Assembly: GCA_943330855.2 (NCBI GenBank) | Contig: CALQJI020000024.1 | Location: 1-61,949, forward strand | DNA from: Klebsiella pneumoniae | GTDB lineage: Bacteria; Verrucomicrobiota; Verrucomicrobiia; Limisphaerales; SXTU01 | DNA length: 61,949 nt | Direction of reading: 5' to 3' | Shown here: positions 1 through 9,212 of the stretch, in pieces | Layout: every line of letters begins with the position of its first letter | Position numbering within the stretch: position 1 is the stretch's first letter | The notes under the pieces: generated by a model | Databases searched by the model: none | The model's input: only the letters and a program-made list of their open reading frames with translations | Told to the model about the DNA's origin: nothing | Translations under genes and position numbers: made by a program

Positions 1-270
1 ATGCACGGTAAGGGCTCGAACGGAGAGGTTTTCAGGCGGCCCCTCAACCCAACGGGTTCCGTGCAACGCCGGAGAACAACCCCGCCTGTTTTCCCCTCTA
101 AAAGCTGCTTTCTCGGGTTTCTACCCACTAAGTTCCCCGAATACCCGAAGTTTGGGGCCATGGCGACGAGGTGCTCGCCGACTTGCCGCTGCCGGGGAGC
201 ATCGAGGAGTGTCATCCCACGAGTAATCCTTGAAAGCGCTTCAACAGAAACCCGGTCTACCACCACGAGC

Positions 271-309
271 GAAGTCCAACTGCTGGAGTGGATCACGATT
301 GAGCCGGGC
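271..309 (+). pseudogene. Remnant of a DUF433 antitoxin gene start
   Basis: The translation here reads QLLEWITIEPG, almost the same as QLLERITIEPGKCGG at the N-terminus of the intact DUF433 gene at 51699-51932. The DNA is also closely similar. The match stops after the EPG codons and runs into the end of cysE, so only about 13 codons of the gene survive. Bases 1-270 hold no gene that I can recognise; an open frame covers 1-333 but its product looks like no known protein. The remnant suggests that a DUF433-type toxin-antitoxin module once stood here, or that a recombination event cut one. Confidence 0.45.
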
Positions 310-315
310 CTCGGC

Positions 316-1236
316 CTAAATCTGAAAGTCTGACCGCCCCTTCTCGCGCTGCTGCTTGTCCAGCACCTTCACGTTCACTTCCTCGTAGAGCACGAGGGAG
401 TGTGGCGGGACGCTGTGCATGAGGAAGACGTTCGCCCCCACCGTGCTGTGCGCGCCGATGACGGTCTCGCCGCCCACGATGGTCGCGCCGGCGTAGATGG
501 TGACGTGGTCCTCGACCGTCGGGTGGCGCTTCTGCCCTTTCAGCGCCTGCCCGCCCGCGAGCGAACGCGCCACGAGGCCGACGCCTTGATACATCTTCAC
601 ATGGTGCCCGATGGTGCTCGTCTCGCCGATGACGGTGCCGGTGCAGTGGTCCACGAAGAAGTGCGTGCCGATACGCGCGCCGGGGTGCAGGTCCATGCCG
701 CTACGGCTGTGCGCCCACTCGGTCATGATGCGCGGGAGCAGCACGATGTCCTGCCGGTAAAGCTCGTGCGCCATGCGCTGCACCGCGATGGCTTCCATGA
801 AGGGGTAGGCCACGATGACTTCTTCGGTGCTCAACGCGGCGGGGTCGCCGTTGTAAGCGGCCTCGGCATCGGTCTGGAGGACTTCGCGCAGGCGCGGGAG
901 GCAGCCGAGGAAGGCGAGGGTGAGGTGGCGGGCTTCGGCGCGGTGATCGGACTTCTTCGCGCCGTCACGGGGACGGTATTCGAGGCACTTGAGCAACTCG
1001 TCTTCCAAGCGGCCTTGCACCGCGTCCATGAGGATGGCGGTCTCGACCTTCAGCTCGGAGGAGTGCAGGGGCTTTTCCTCGAAGAAGCCGGGGAAGAGCA
1101 GACGCAGCAAATCCACCGTGATGCCGGCGATGGCGGTCTTGGACGGGAGGTTTTTCCCGTCGAGGTGGTTGATGCCGCCGACGCGCGCGTAGGAAGCGAG
1201 CAGGTCATTGGTGAGTTGGGTGATGGTGACGCTCAC
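316..1236 (-). CDS. cysE: Serine O-acetyltransferase
   Basis: Makes O-acetylserine from serine and acetyl-CoA, the first step of cysteine synthesis, in the cytoplasm. The C-terminal half is a left-handed beta-helix of hexapeptide repeats. It contains the family signature FVDHCTGTVIGET with the catalytic Asp-His pair, then YQGV, and later KRHPTVEDHVTIYAGA, which matches the second active-site His region. The N-terminal 150 residues are the alpha-helical domain of long-form SATs. The frame is open up to 1320, but the upstream residues are unlike the family. I chose GTG at 1236, giving VSVTITQLTND. It is divergent from the membrane-protein gene at 1365. The C-terminus lacks the usual GVPA motif. 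Confidence 0.9.
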   Translation of the reverse strand: MSVTITQLTNDLLASYARVGGINHLDGKNLPSKTAIAGITVDLLRLLFPGFFEEKPLHSSELKVETAILMDAVQGRLEDELLKCLEYRPRDGAKKSDHRAEARHLTLAFLGCLPRLREVLQTDAEAAYNGDPAALSTEEVIVAYPFMEAIAVQRMAHELYRQDIVLLPRIMTEWAHSRSGMDLHPGARIGTHFFVDHCTGTVIGETSTIGHHVKMYQGVGLVARSLAGGQALKGQKRHPTVEDHVTIYAGATIVGGETVIGAHSTVGANVFLMHSVPPHSLVLYEEVNVKVLDKQQREKGRSDFQI

Positions 1237-1364
1237 GGCCCGGAGTATTCGCGACGCGCACCGTGCTGGCAAGCGGGGCAGAAGCGGGTGTGGGCACGAC
1301 ATTACTCTCATCGAGCACAATCCATTTGAACTCCCCTAGCCCCGCTCCTAGAGTGCGTATCTAT

Positions 1365-1928
1365 ATGGGCACTGAAAATACTGCGGGACCGGGTATGGCG
1401 TGGCTGGGTTGGGCGATGCTGACGGTCGTTTCCTGGGGCGTCTATGGCATCTTCCTCCACACCGGTGCGATGGGCATGGCGGACCCGGCCAACGGGCGCA
1501 TCAAGGCGTTCCTCTTCGTGGGCGTGGCCTACTTCCTCACCGCCGTGCTCGCGCCGCTGGCCATCCTCGCGCTCAACGGCGCGTCGTGGGCGTTCCCGGC
1601 CAAGGGCCTGTGGTGGTCGCTCATCGCGGGCATCGTCGGCGCGATCGGCGCGTTGGGCGTGCTGCTGGCCTTCGGCGCGAAGGGCACGCCCGCCGTGGTC
1701 ATGTCCATCGTCTTCGCGGGCGCGCCGGTGGTGAACGCGCTTTACGCGCTGGTCACGCACCCGCCGGCGGGCGGCTGGGGCAGCGTCAAGCCACTGTTCT
1801 GGGTAGGCATCTTGCTGGCCGCGCTGGGCGGGACGTTGGTCACTTTTTACAAGCCTGCGCCGCCCGCGCCGCAGAAGGCTGCTGCCACCGCTCCGGCGAA
1901 CCCGGAGCCGCAGCCGCCGGGGAAATGA
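1365..1928 (+). CDS. Small multipass membrane protein, EamA/DMT-like
   Basis: A 187-residue protein with about five or six hydrophobic segments rich in Ala, Gly, Val and Leu, followed by a short Pro/Ala-rich tail. It has the length and helix spacing of half of an EamA/DMT transporter, so it may act as a dimer or may be only a membrane protein of unknown role. No substrate can be read from the sequence. ATG at 1365 was preferred because the frame upstream (from 1263) overlaps the cysE start region and encodes no hydrophobic or conserved sequence. It is divergent from cysE. Confidence 0.6.
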   Translation: MGTENTAGPGMAWLGWAMLTVVSWGVYGIFLHTGAMGMADPANGRIKAFLFVGVAYFLTAVLAPLAILALNGASWAFPAKGLWWSLIAGIVGAIGALGVLLAFGAKGTPAVVMSIVFAGAPVVNALYALVTHPPAGGWGSVKPLFWVGILLAALGGTLVTFYKPAPPAPQKAAATAPANPEPQPPGK

Positions 1929-1942
1929 ACCGCAGATGACTT

Positions 1943-2006
1943 GCCACAAAAAGGCACCGAAGGCGCAAAGAGATTTCCTCTTCGCGCCTTTTGCGTTTTA
2001 TTGCGG
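1943..2006. repeat. Imperfect palindrome with tandem-repeat arms
   Basis: The left arm carries AAAAAGGCACCGAAGGCGCA and the right arm CTTCGCGCCTTTTGCG, its near complement, with almost no loop. The arms are built of degenerate GGCGCAAA-like units. It lies just after the membrane-protein gene and could act as a transcription end, though no T run follows it. Confidence 0.6.
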
Positions 2007-2012
2007 CGAAGA

Positions 2013-2097
2013 AAAACCACCAACCTGCACTGACTGGCACTGATGAAGGCATCTGAACTGTTTCCGCTGAGTGCAGGTCCGTGCAGGTCAGTGGTTA
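2013..2097. repeat. Imperfect palindrome before the PaaK-like gene
   Basis: The left arm ACCACCAACCTGCACTGAC pairs with the right arm GTGCAGGTCAGTGGTT across a loop of about 30 bases. The right arm contains GTGCAGGT twice. It ends seven bases before the GTG start of the PaaK-like gene, so it would fold in the mRNA leader. Confidence 0.6.
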
Positions 2098-2104
2098 AAA
2101 TCCC

Positions 2105-3367
<1,263 letters not shown>

Positions 3368-3395
3368 TTCCGATCCCGCCCCGGCAATGGCAGTT

Positions 3396-3420
3396 CTTCC
3401 TGCTTTCCTGCTCTCCTTAT
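3396..3420 (+). repeat. Dispersed CCTGC(C/T)TTCCTGCTCTCCTTAT repeat, copy 1
   Basis: This stretch ends in TTCCTGCTCTCCTTAT. It matches 37530-37554 at all but about two of 25 positions. A related stretch is found in reverse orientation at 19441-19461. It lies between the PaaK-like gene and the rhodanese gene. Confidence 0.65.
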
Positions 3421-3554
3421 AAAGCACGGTCAGCCCGAACGCCGCTTGTGAGCGGAGCTCTTCCTGGCCTGAATGTATTTCTTACGTCTGCGTCGTATTC
3501 CTCGCGCCGCTAATCCGGCGCATCAACAAAACAAACAACAAAACCCTGAGTATC

Positions 3555-3941
3555 ATGAAGAAACTGTTCGCACTGTTCGCTGCCACCATCGTCGCTACCT
3601 CCGCGTTCGCCGGTGAGTTCCCCGACATCAGCATCTCCGACCTCAAGAAGGCCATCGCCGACAAGAAGGTCACCGTCATTGACGTGATGGGCACCGGTTC
3701 TTACAAGGCCAAGCACGTCCCCGGCGCGATTGATTTCGCCGCTGTGAAGGCCGACTTCGCCAAGTCCCTCCCCGAGGACAAGAACGCCCTTGTCGTCGCC
3801 TACTGCGGCGGCCCGAGCTGCAAAGCCTACCAGGCCGCCGCCAACGCCGCTGAGAAGCTCGGTTACAAGAACATCAAGCATCTCTCCGCCGGCATCTCCG
3901 GCTGGGTCGCCGCTAACGAGAAGACCGACAAGGCCAACTAA
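3555..3941 (+). CDS. Periplasmic single-domain rhodanese
   Basis: A 128-residue protein with a clear Sec signal peptide (MKKLFALFAATIVATSAFAG, cleaved near residue 19) and one rhodanese domain. Rhodanese domains carry sulfur on a loop cysteine. Here the loop reads YCGGPSCKAY, with the first Cys in the usual active-site place and a second Cys five residues later, so persulfide or disulfide chemistry in the periplasm is likely. DVMGTGSYKAKHVPGAIDF is the conserved N-terminal motif and GISGWVAAN the C-terminal one. The gene stands alone between a repeat-bearing spacer and a strong terminator. Its codons are biased to AAG, GCC and CTC, which hints at high expression. The acceptor is unknown. Confidence 0.85.
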   Translation: MKKLFALFAATIVATSAFAGEFPDISISDLKKAIADKKVTVIDVMGTGSYKAKHVPGAIDFAAVKADFAKSLPEDKNALVVAYCGGPSCKAYQAAANAAEKLGYKNIKHLSAGISGWVAANEKTDKAN

Positions 3942-3960
3942 GCCCCGGCACTGATTCTGG

Positions 3961-3994
3961 AAGCGCCCCGTGCTCACGCGCGGGGCGCTTTTTT
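3961..3994 (+). terminator. Rho-independent terminator after the rhodanese gene
   Basis: A 10-bp perfect stem, AAGCGCCCCG (3961-3970) with CGGGGCGCTT (3981-3990), has a 10-base loop and is followed by a T run. It begins about 20 bases after the stop codon. Confidence 0.9.
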
Positions 3995-4025
3995 CATTTT
4001 GGCGGAGTGGTAGCAAGGCCGGCGA

Positions 4026-4074
4026 GCAGGTGGGAGGGTGGGCAGGGACGCGCTGCTCCCGCTTTCTTACCTGC
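4026..4074. repeat. Palindrome of the GCAGGTG family, intergenic copy
   Basis: Starts GCAGGTGGGAGGGTGGG and ends TTACCTGC, with CCCGC-rich 3' arm units. The ends match those of the two palindromes inside priA (12874-12967 and 14338-14431). It lies in the 270-base spacer between the rhodanese gene and tolQ, which otherwise holds only the terminator and no gene. Confidence 0.6.
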
Positions 4075-4212
4075 TCACTTTCCCGCTCACACACCGGGAG
4101 CACGCGCTCCGATTTCACGTCTGACCGCCTGTTTGCGACACGTTTGCTTTGACCGCGCTTCCGCCGGGCGTTACACCAAACACGCCGTTACGCTCCCAGT
4201 TAATTTTGCTCC

Positions 4213-4929
4213 ATGAACTTGCCGCTCTGTCTGCTCGCCGCAGGAACGAATTCCCAGATCACCTACATCTGGGAGAAGGCGACCATTGAAGCGAAGGTCA
4301 TCATCATTTGCTTGGTGATCTTCTCCATGTTCGCGTGGTCCATCATGGTCTCCAAGAGCTTGCAGATGCGCCGTGCCCGTCGGCTCAACGACCTTTTCAT
4401 GTCCGAGTTCCGCGCACAGAAGTCCGTCCTCGATATCCATGACCGACGCGTGCAGGTCGAGGGCTGCCCGCTCTTCGCCGTGTATCAGGAGGGCGGGGTG
4501 GAAACCGAGGCGCGGCTGAAACAAGCCGACGGTTCGCGCAAACAACACGTCTCCCTCAAATCCATGGAGCACATCAAACGCACCATGGAGAGCGCCGTCG
4601 CGCGCGAAGCGCTCGCACTTGAATCCGGCATCATCCTGCTCGCGCTGGCCGTCAGCGGTGCGCCCTTCCTCGGCCTGCTCGGCACGGTGTGGGGCGTGAT
4701 GGACACCTTCGCCGGCGTGGCGCAAGCGGGCCGCGCAGACCTCGCCGCGATGGCTCCCGGCGTAGCTGCGGCGCTCATCACCACGGTAGCCGGCCTGCTC
4801 GTGGCCATCCCCTCGATGTTTGGCTACAACTGGCTCGTGCATAACCTCCGCGTCCAGACCGTCGAGTTGGACAACTTCGCACAAGAGCTGGCGTCGAAAC
4901 TGGAGACCGAGTTCCTCAAGGATGAGTGA
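4213..4929 (+). CDS. tolQ: TolQ/ExbB proton-channel protein
   Basis: Inner-membrane subunit of the proton-driven Tol-Pal motor that keeps the outer membrane drawn in at division. At 238 residues it has the family length. Membrane segments lie near residues 27-47, 138-160 and 181-203. The segment SGAPFLGLLGTVWGVMDTF is the MotA/TolQ/ExbB signature, and GVAAALITTVAGLLVAIP is the third helix lining the channel. It is the first gene of tolQ, zinc ribbon, tolR, tolA, tolB, pal. Its stop overlaps the start of the next gene (ATGAGTGA). Context (tolB and pal downstream) favours Tol over Exb. Confidence 0.9.
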   Translation: MNLPLCLLAAGTNSQITYIWEKATIEAKVIIICLVIFSMFAWSIMVSKSLQMRRARRLNDLFMSEFRAQKSVLDIHDRRVQVEGCPLFAVYQEGGVETEARLKQADGSRKQHVSLKSMEHIKRTMESAVAREALALESGIILLALAVSGAPFLGLLGTVWGVMDTFAGVAQAGRADLAAMAPGVAAALITTVAGLLVAIPSMFGYNWLVHNLRVQTVELDNFAQELASKLETEFLKDE

Positions 4930-5299
4930 CGAGCTGGACAACTCTCAACCGCCCCGGGCACAGAAGGACATGCCGGTCCACTGCGCGAAGTGCGGCGTGT
5001 TTAACGAACGCACGGCCGACGTTTGCACCGCTTGCGGCGCTCACCTGCGCCTCAAATGCCGGAAGTGTCAGCAGTCGAATCTGCGCACCGCCAGCCGTTG
5101 CTCCAAGTGTCACCAACTCCTGCGCACCGGCATCGCGGACTTCAGCTTGTTCAAGTTGAAATTCAAGCGCCGGCACTGGCGCCTGAGCCGATTGAAACGG
5201 CGATTCCAGCTTTGGAAAGGACCAGCCGCCCTCCTGCTGGTGGTGGGAGTCATCGTCTGGCTGTTGAGCGGCGGGACTAAATTATTCGACATTCGATGA
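4922..5299 (+). CDS. Double zinc-ribbon protein with C-terminal membrane anchor
   Basis: A 125-residue protein with two four-cysteine zinc ribbons: Cys21/24 with Cys35/38, and Cys46/49 with Cys60/63. A very basic stretch follows (residues 78-98, many Arg and Lys), then one membrane helix (about 101-116). The ribbons would face the cytoplasm if the positive-inside rule holds. It overlaps tolQ by eight bases and its stop overlaps the tolR start (ATGA), so it should be translated together with both channel subunits. A zinc-ribbon gene between tolQ and tolR is not part of the standard Tol operon. I infer a role in assembly or control of the channel. Function is not known. Confidence 0.8.
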   Translation: MSDELDNSQPPRAQKDMPVHCAKCGVFNERTADVCTACGAHLRLKCRKCQQSNLRTASRCSKCHQLLRTGIADFSLFKLKFKRRHWRLSRLKRRFQLWKGPAALLLVVGVIVWLLSGGTKLFDIR

Positions 5300-5715
5300 G
5301 ACGCTTCTCCCAACGCAACTCCCTCGTGACGTTGAGCGAGATCAACATCACGCCGCTGCTCGACCTCGCGTTCGTGCTGCTCGTCATCTTCATCATCACC
5401 ACGCCGATGCTGGAAGGCTCGCTGGACATGAACCTGCCCGGCCAGAGCACCCGGCCGGACGTTCGCCCGCCGAAAGCCGATGACATCCGCACCGTCGAGA
5501 TCGATCGCGTCGGCAATTTCCGCCTCCAGAAGCGCCCGATGACACTCGACCAAATCGAAGCCCAGCTTGTCGCCGATCACCGCGCGAACCCGAACCTCAT
5601 CATCCGCGTGCGCGGCGACAAGGACGGCAAGCTCGACCACGCGATGCAACTGCTCGACCGCTGCACCCGACGCGGGATGACGCAGGTGAGCTTCAGCACG
5701 GAGTTGCGCCAGTGA
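5296..5715 (+). CDS. tolR: TolR/ExbD biopolymer transport protein
   Basis: 139 residues with one membrane helix near residues 20-37, carrying Asp23 in NITPLLDLAFVLL. This is the conserved charged residue that takes part in proton flow in TolR/ExbD. The rest is the periplasmic domain (IRVRGDKDGKLDHAMQLLDRC is the typical C-terminal part). The ATG overlaps the stop of the zinc-ribbon gene. It works with TolQ in the same operon. After the stop, bases 5716-5843 hold a tandem array (see 5719-5746) and no gene. Confidence 0.9.
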   Translation: MRRFSQRNSLVTLSEINITPLLDLAFVLLVIFIITTPMLEGSLDMNLPGQSTRPDVRPPKADDIRTVEIDRVGNFRLQKRPMTLDQIEAQLVADHRANPNLIIRVRGDKDGKLDHAMQLLDRCTRRGMTQVSFSTELRQ

Positions 5716-5718
5716 AGC

Positions 5719-5746
5719 AGCGGGCAGCTATCAGCGGGCAGCTGGA
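5719..5746 (+). repeat. Heptamer-spaced repeat AGCGGGC/AGCTATC
   Basis: CAGCGGGCAGCTATC is followed by CAGCGGGCAGCTGG, that is alternating seven-base units AGCGGGC and AGCTATC. It lies between tolR and the tolA-like gene. Confidence 0.6.
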
Positions 5747-5843
5747 GAAATTGCCGGGAGCAACTGCGCCGTGCTCCCGTCCAAGTTTGCGTGCGTGCGT
5801 GCGCCTGTGAATTAGCCCCCGCCAATCCAGTTCCATTGACCCA

Positions 5844-6881
5844 GTGAACCAGCAGTTCCATACGAAATGCCTCTTCGCCTCTGCGGCGATGCACGCGCTG
5901 CTGTTCGTGATCCTGATCGTCGCGCCCGCCTTCCTGCCAGAGAAGCCGCGCCCACACACGCCCGTCATCAACCTCGTCAGCGCTCGCGATTTGGACGCCA
6001 TCCTCCGCGCCGCCGAGGCCCCGCCGGCACCCCCAGCCGTTTCCGCCCCCGCGCTCGTGCCCGCGCCATCCGTCCCCGCCGTCGTTGAGCCGACGCCCGT
6101 CCAGAAAGCCGTCGAGCCACCCCGTCCCGTGGAACCCCCGCCGACTCCCCCGCCGCCCCCGCCCAAGCCAGTCGAGCCGGTGAAGAAGAAAGAAGTTGCG
6201 AAGGAGCCGCCGCCCAAGACCGCGAAAGTCGAACCGCGCCCGCTCCCACCCAGCCCCAAAGGCAAGGAAGCCCCCGCCCCCGTGAAGAAGGACGCCAAAA
6301 AGTCAAAGGAACCGGAGCCGCCACCCGTCAAGTCCGCGCCCACCAAGTCCACCATCAAAATTGCCGACACCAAAACCCTCATCTCTCGCAAAACCGACGA
6401 CGATGCGAAGGCCAAGCAAAAGGCCGATGCCGAGGAACACGCCCTGTCCGTCGCCGCCGCCAAGGCTGCCCAGCAAGCCCAACTCCAACGCGTGGCCAAA
6501 ATGAAAACCATCCTCGGCGGCATCCAAGGCGGCCTTTCCTCACCCGTGGACATCCACATTGACGCCGGCGGGGGCCCGAATGCTGCCGCGTTCCTCGACT
6601 ACGGCCAGATGATGGTCCGCCTCTACGAGCAGATGTGGCTCGTCCCAACCAACCTCAGCGACTCGCTCTCCGTCGTGGGCGTCACCGTCACCGTCGCGCG
6701 CAACGGACGCGTGCTGGGTTGGCAGTTGCTCAAGCCCAGCGGCAACAGCGCGATTGACAAGTCGGTGCGCGAGACGCTTCAAAAGGTCATTCAGTTCGAG
6801 CCCTTCCCGGTCAGCTTCCGCGAATCGCAACGGACCTTTAACATCGACTTCAACCTCAAAGCCAAACGCAATACCGGATGA
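5844..6881 (+). CDS. tolA: TolA/TonB-like energy-transducing protein
   Basis: 345 residues: an N-terminal membrane anchor (about residues 10-31), a long Pro/Ala/Lys-rich spacer (about 50-170) able to span the periplasm, a charged and probably helical part (about 175-215), and a C-terminal TonB/TolA-type domain (about 250-345, with VTVARNGRVLGWQLLKPSGN). The place between tolR and tolB argues for the TolA role, although the C-terminal domain reads more like TonB. The start is GTG at 5844, which gives a short basic N-terminus before the anchor. The stop overlaps the tolB ATG. Confidence 0.8.
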   Translation: MNQQFHTKCLFASAAMHALLFVILIVAPAFLPEKPRPHTPVINLVSARDLDAILRAAEAPPAPPAVSAPALVPAPSVPAVVEPTPVQKAVEPPRPVEPPPTPPPPPPKPVEPVKKKEVAKEPPPKTAKVEPRPLPPSPKGKEAPAPVKKDAKKSKEPEPPPVKSAPTKSTIKIADTKTLISRKTDDDAKAKQKADAEEHALSVAAAKAAQQAQLQRVAKMKTILGGIQGGLSSPVDIHIDAGGGPNAAAFLDYGQMMVRLYEQMWLVPTNLSDSLSVVGVTVTVARNGRVLGWQLLKPSGNSAIDKSVRETLQKVIQFEPFPVSFRESQRTFNIDFNLKAKRNTG

Positions 6882-8059
6882 ATTTGAACCGCCGCCAGTT
6901 CGCCGCCGCACTCGTCTCCACCGCCGCCTCCACGCTGGTCGCTCCAGCGCAAGAAGCCTCCTTCAAAGTCTATGGCAAGGCGGATCCATCCGCACCCATC
7001 CCCATTTCCATCAGCGGCTTCACCGGTGAAGTCGCCAGCACGCTGCGCTTCGACCTCGAAGTCGCCGGGTGCGCCGTCGTCACCCCCGAGCAGGCGCAAG
7101 TCCTCATTCACGGCACCAACGGCGCGCGACTCGAAGGCTTCGTCTCCGACCGCGCGAAGAATTACCTCCTCTCGAAAGCCTACACCGGCGCGAGCCAGCG
7201 CCAACTCGCCCACTCCTTCGCGGACGATGTGATCTTCGCGCTCACCCAGACGCGCGGCATCGCGCGGACCCAAGTCGCCTTGAAGGTCAAAGCCCCCAAC
7301 AACACCGGTGAGATTTACGTGGCCGACTACGATGGAAACGGGGCGGCGGCCATCACCGCTGACCGCGCCATCATCGCCGCGCCGTCGTGGGGGCCGGGCA
7401 GCAAATGGCTCGCCTACACTTCCTACAAGCTCAACAACGCCGACATCTTCTCGCACAACATCGAGACCGGCGAGCGGCACATCGTCGCCCGCTACGGCGG
7501 GTCCAACCTCGGCCCCTCCGTCGCGCCCGGCGGACGCCTCGTAGCGATGATCTTGAGCAAAGGCGGCAAGCCTGACCTCTACGTCGCGGACATCCACGGG
7601 CGCGGCCTGCAACAGCTCACCCACTCACGCGAAGGCGGCGGCGTCGCCTCGCCCTGTTGGTCGCCCGATGGCCAAACGATTTGCTACGTGTCCAGCGACG
7701 ATGGCTCCGCGCAACTCTACCGCATCGGCTCGAGCGGCGGCGCACCGCAGCGCATCCGCACCGTCGGCGTGTATAACGCCACCGAGCCGGACTGGTCCCC
7801 GGATGGCAAGTGGATCAACTTCACCACGCAGCGCGGCGGGAACTTCGAGATTTGCATCGTGCCAGCCGCGGGGGGGGACGTGCAGTCCCTCGCCACAGGC
7901 CAGGACGCGACCTGGGCACCGAACTCGCGCACGCTCATGTTCTGCAAACGCGGCCGCGGCGGGGCATTTTCCCTGTCTCTACTTGACGTGCCTACCAAGC
8001 GCGTCAAGGATGTGCCTCTGAATTTGGGAAATTGCTCCCAGCCCACGTGGGCCCGCTGA
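6878..8059 (+). CDS. tolB: TolB-like beta-propeller protein
   Basis: 393 residues with a signal sequence that begins NRRQFAAALVSTAAS, closer to a Tat signal than a Sec signal. An N-terminal domain (GFTGEVASTLRFDLEVAG and following) precedes a six-bladed PD40/WD40-like propeller from about residue 140. Repeated blade motifs are visible, such as SWGPGSKWLAYTS, CWSPDGQTICYVS and DWSPDGKWINFTT. TolB is periplasmic, binds Pal and takes part in the Tol cycle. The ATG overlaps the tolA stop by four bases, and pal follows directly. Use of a Tat signal for TolB fits with tatA and tatC two genes downstream. Confidence 0.88.
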   Translation: MNLNRRQFAAALVSTAASTLVAPAQEASFKVYGKADPSAPIPISISGFTGEVASTLRFDLEVAGCAVVTPEQAQVLIHGTNGARLEGFVSDRAKNYLLSKAYTGASQRQLAHSFADDVIFALTQTRGIARTQVALKVKAPNNTGEIYVADYDGNGAAAITADRAIIAAPSWGPGSKWLAYTSYKLNNADIFSHNIETGERHIVARYGGSNLGPSVAPGGRLVAMILSKGGKPDLYVADIHGRGLQQLTHSREGGGVASPCWSPDGQTICYVSSDDGSAQLYRIGSSGGAPQRIRTVGVYNATEPDWSPDGKWINFTTQRGGNFEICIVPAAGGDVQSLATGQDATWAPNSRTLMFCKRGRGGAFSLSLLDVPTKRVKDVPLNLGNCSQPTWAR

Positions 8060-8085
8060 AGACTCTCACCAGTAGAAAACAAATT

Positions 8086-8754
8086 ATGAAACGCTCCATT
8101 TTCCTCAAGCTAGCCACCCTCAGTTTACTGGCGGCCGTCGCCATCACCGGCTGCAAAAAGACCCCGAAGAACGTCACTCCAATTTTCGGCGCGGCGACGC
8201 GGGTCGGGCCAGGCGATGGCCGGTCGAATGCACTAACCAACCTTGCCCCTTTCAATCCGACAATCGAAGACGGCACTCGCATTCCAACCAGACCTTTGGT
8301 CAATCCGGACACCATCACCAATCCGCCAGTGTTTCCCCCGGGCAATCAGGCAGGAACCAATGGAGCCGGGCAGGGCGGCCCGGAAATCATCGACGGATAC
8401 CAAGCCGACCGTCTCGTCTTCGCCGCAAGCACGATCTACTTCGATTACGACAAGGCCATCTTGAAAGCCGCCGAGTTGGGCAAACTCCAACCCGTCATCG
8501 CCGCTCTCAAGGCCACGCCGCAGAATAAGCTGCGCGTGGAAGGCCACTGCGACGAACGCGGCACGGAGGAATACAATCGCGCCCTCGGCGAACGTCGCGC
8601 CCTCGCCATTCGCGCCCAACTTATCAAGTCCGGCATCGCGCCCAACCGTGTCACCACGACGAGCTTCGGTGAGGACAAGCCCACCGCCCTCGGGCACGAC
8701 GACGCGGCTTGGGCCAAGAACCGCCGCGGCGAACTCATCCTTCTCAAGCCGTAA
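8086..8754 (+). CDS. pal: Peptidoglycan-associated lipoprotein Pal
   Basis: 222 residues. A lipoprotein signal peptide ends in the lipobox ITGC with Cys23 as the likely lipid-bearing residue. A Pro/Gly/Asn-rich linker follows, then a C-terminal OmpA-like peptidoglycan-binding domain from about residue 110 (YFDYDKAILK, EGHCDERGTEEYN, LGERRA, SFGEDKP). Pal anchors the outer membrane to the cell wall and is the end point of the Tol system. ATG at 8086 was chosen because it gives a normal signal peptide; the open frame reaches into tolB. The next 130 bases, before tatA, hold no gene. Confidence 0.92.
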   Translation: MKRSIFLKLATLSLLAAVAITGCKKTPKNVTPIFGAATRVGPGDGRSNALTNLAPFNPTIEDGTRIPTRPLVNPDTITNPPVFPPGNQAGTNGAGQGGPEIIDGYQADRLVFAASTIYFDYDKAILKAAELGKLQPVIAALKATPQNKLRVEGHCDERGTEEYNRALGERRALAIRAQLIKSGIAPNRVTTTSFGEDKPTALGHDDAAWAKNRRGELILLKP

Positions 8755-8887
8755 AATTAGCTTGAACCCTTTTGCCATTCCTGTCGAATGGCCGGACGTC
8801 AGCCGGCAACGGCAGACACCGAAAGACATCCGCCTGATGCCGGCATCCGCCAGATGTGTTTCGCAAACCTAAACAGTTAGTGAAACC

Positions 8888-9187
8888 ATGAACGCACCCA
8901 TAATTGCTATGCTAGGCTGGCCTGAAATCATCGGCATCCTCGTCGTCGTCCTCATCCTCTTCGGCGCTAAGAAGCTGCCGGAACTCGCCAAAGGCCTCGG
9001 CCAAGGTATCAAGGAGTTCAAGAAAGCCTCCAGCGATATGCAGAACGAACTGCATCGCTCCGTGGCGGAAGAGCAATACGCCGCGCCCCCCAAGCCCGCT
9101 CCGGCCCCTCAACCCGCCGCTCCGGCTCCGGCTTCGGCCCCAGCAGTGGCCCAATCCAGCCAACCCGCGCCTGCGCCCAAGGCCTGA
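8888..9187 (+). CDS. tatA: Twin-arginine translocase subunit TatA
   Basis: 99 residues: a short N-terminal membrane helix (about 10-25, [21 protein letters not shown]), the conserved FGAKKLPEL hinge, an amphipathic helix ([12 protein letters not shown]), and a long Pro/Ala-rich tail. TatA forms the pore for folded proteins carrying RR signals. At least three proteins in this window carry such signals (TolB-like, DUF1552 and DUF1501). It is 25 bases upstream of tatC and co-directional with it. Confidence 0.92.
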   Translation: MNAPIIAMLGWPEIIGILVVVLILFGAKKLPELAKGLGQGIKEFKKASSDMQNELHRSVAEEQYAAPPKPAPAPQPAAPAPASAPAVAQSSQPAPAPKA

Positions 9188-9212
9188 TCTAGCCACAGCG
9201 AGTCTCTAGGCC

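Noticed and set aside
1..333. 110-residue open frame at the left edge
   Set aside because: Sequence unlike any protein I know, cysteine- and arginine-rich; only the short DUF433-like stretch near its end is meaningful.
3995..4212. Small open frames between the rhodanese gene and tolQ
   Set aside because: They are made of the palindrome repeat and show no start context or conserved sequence.
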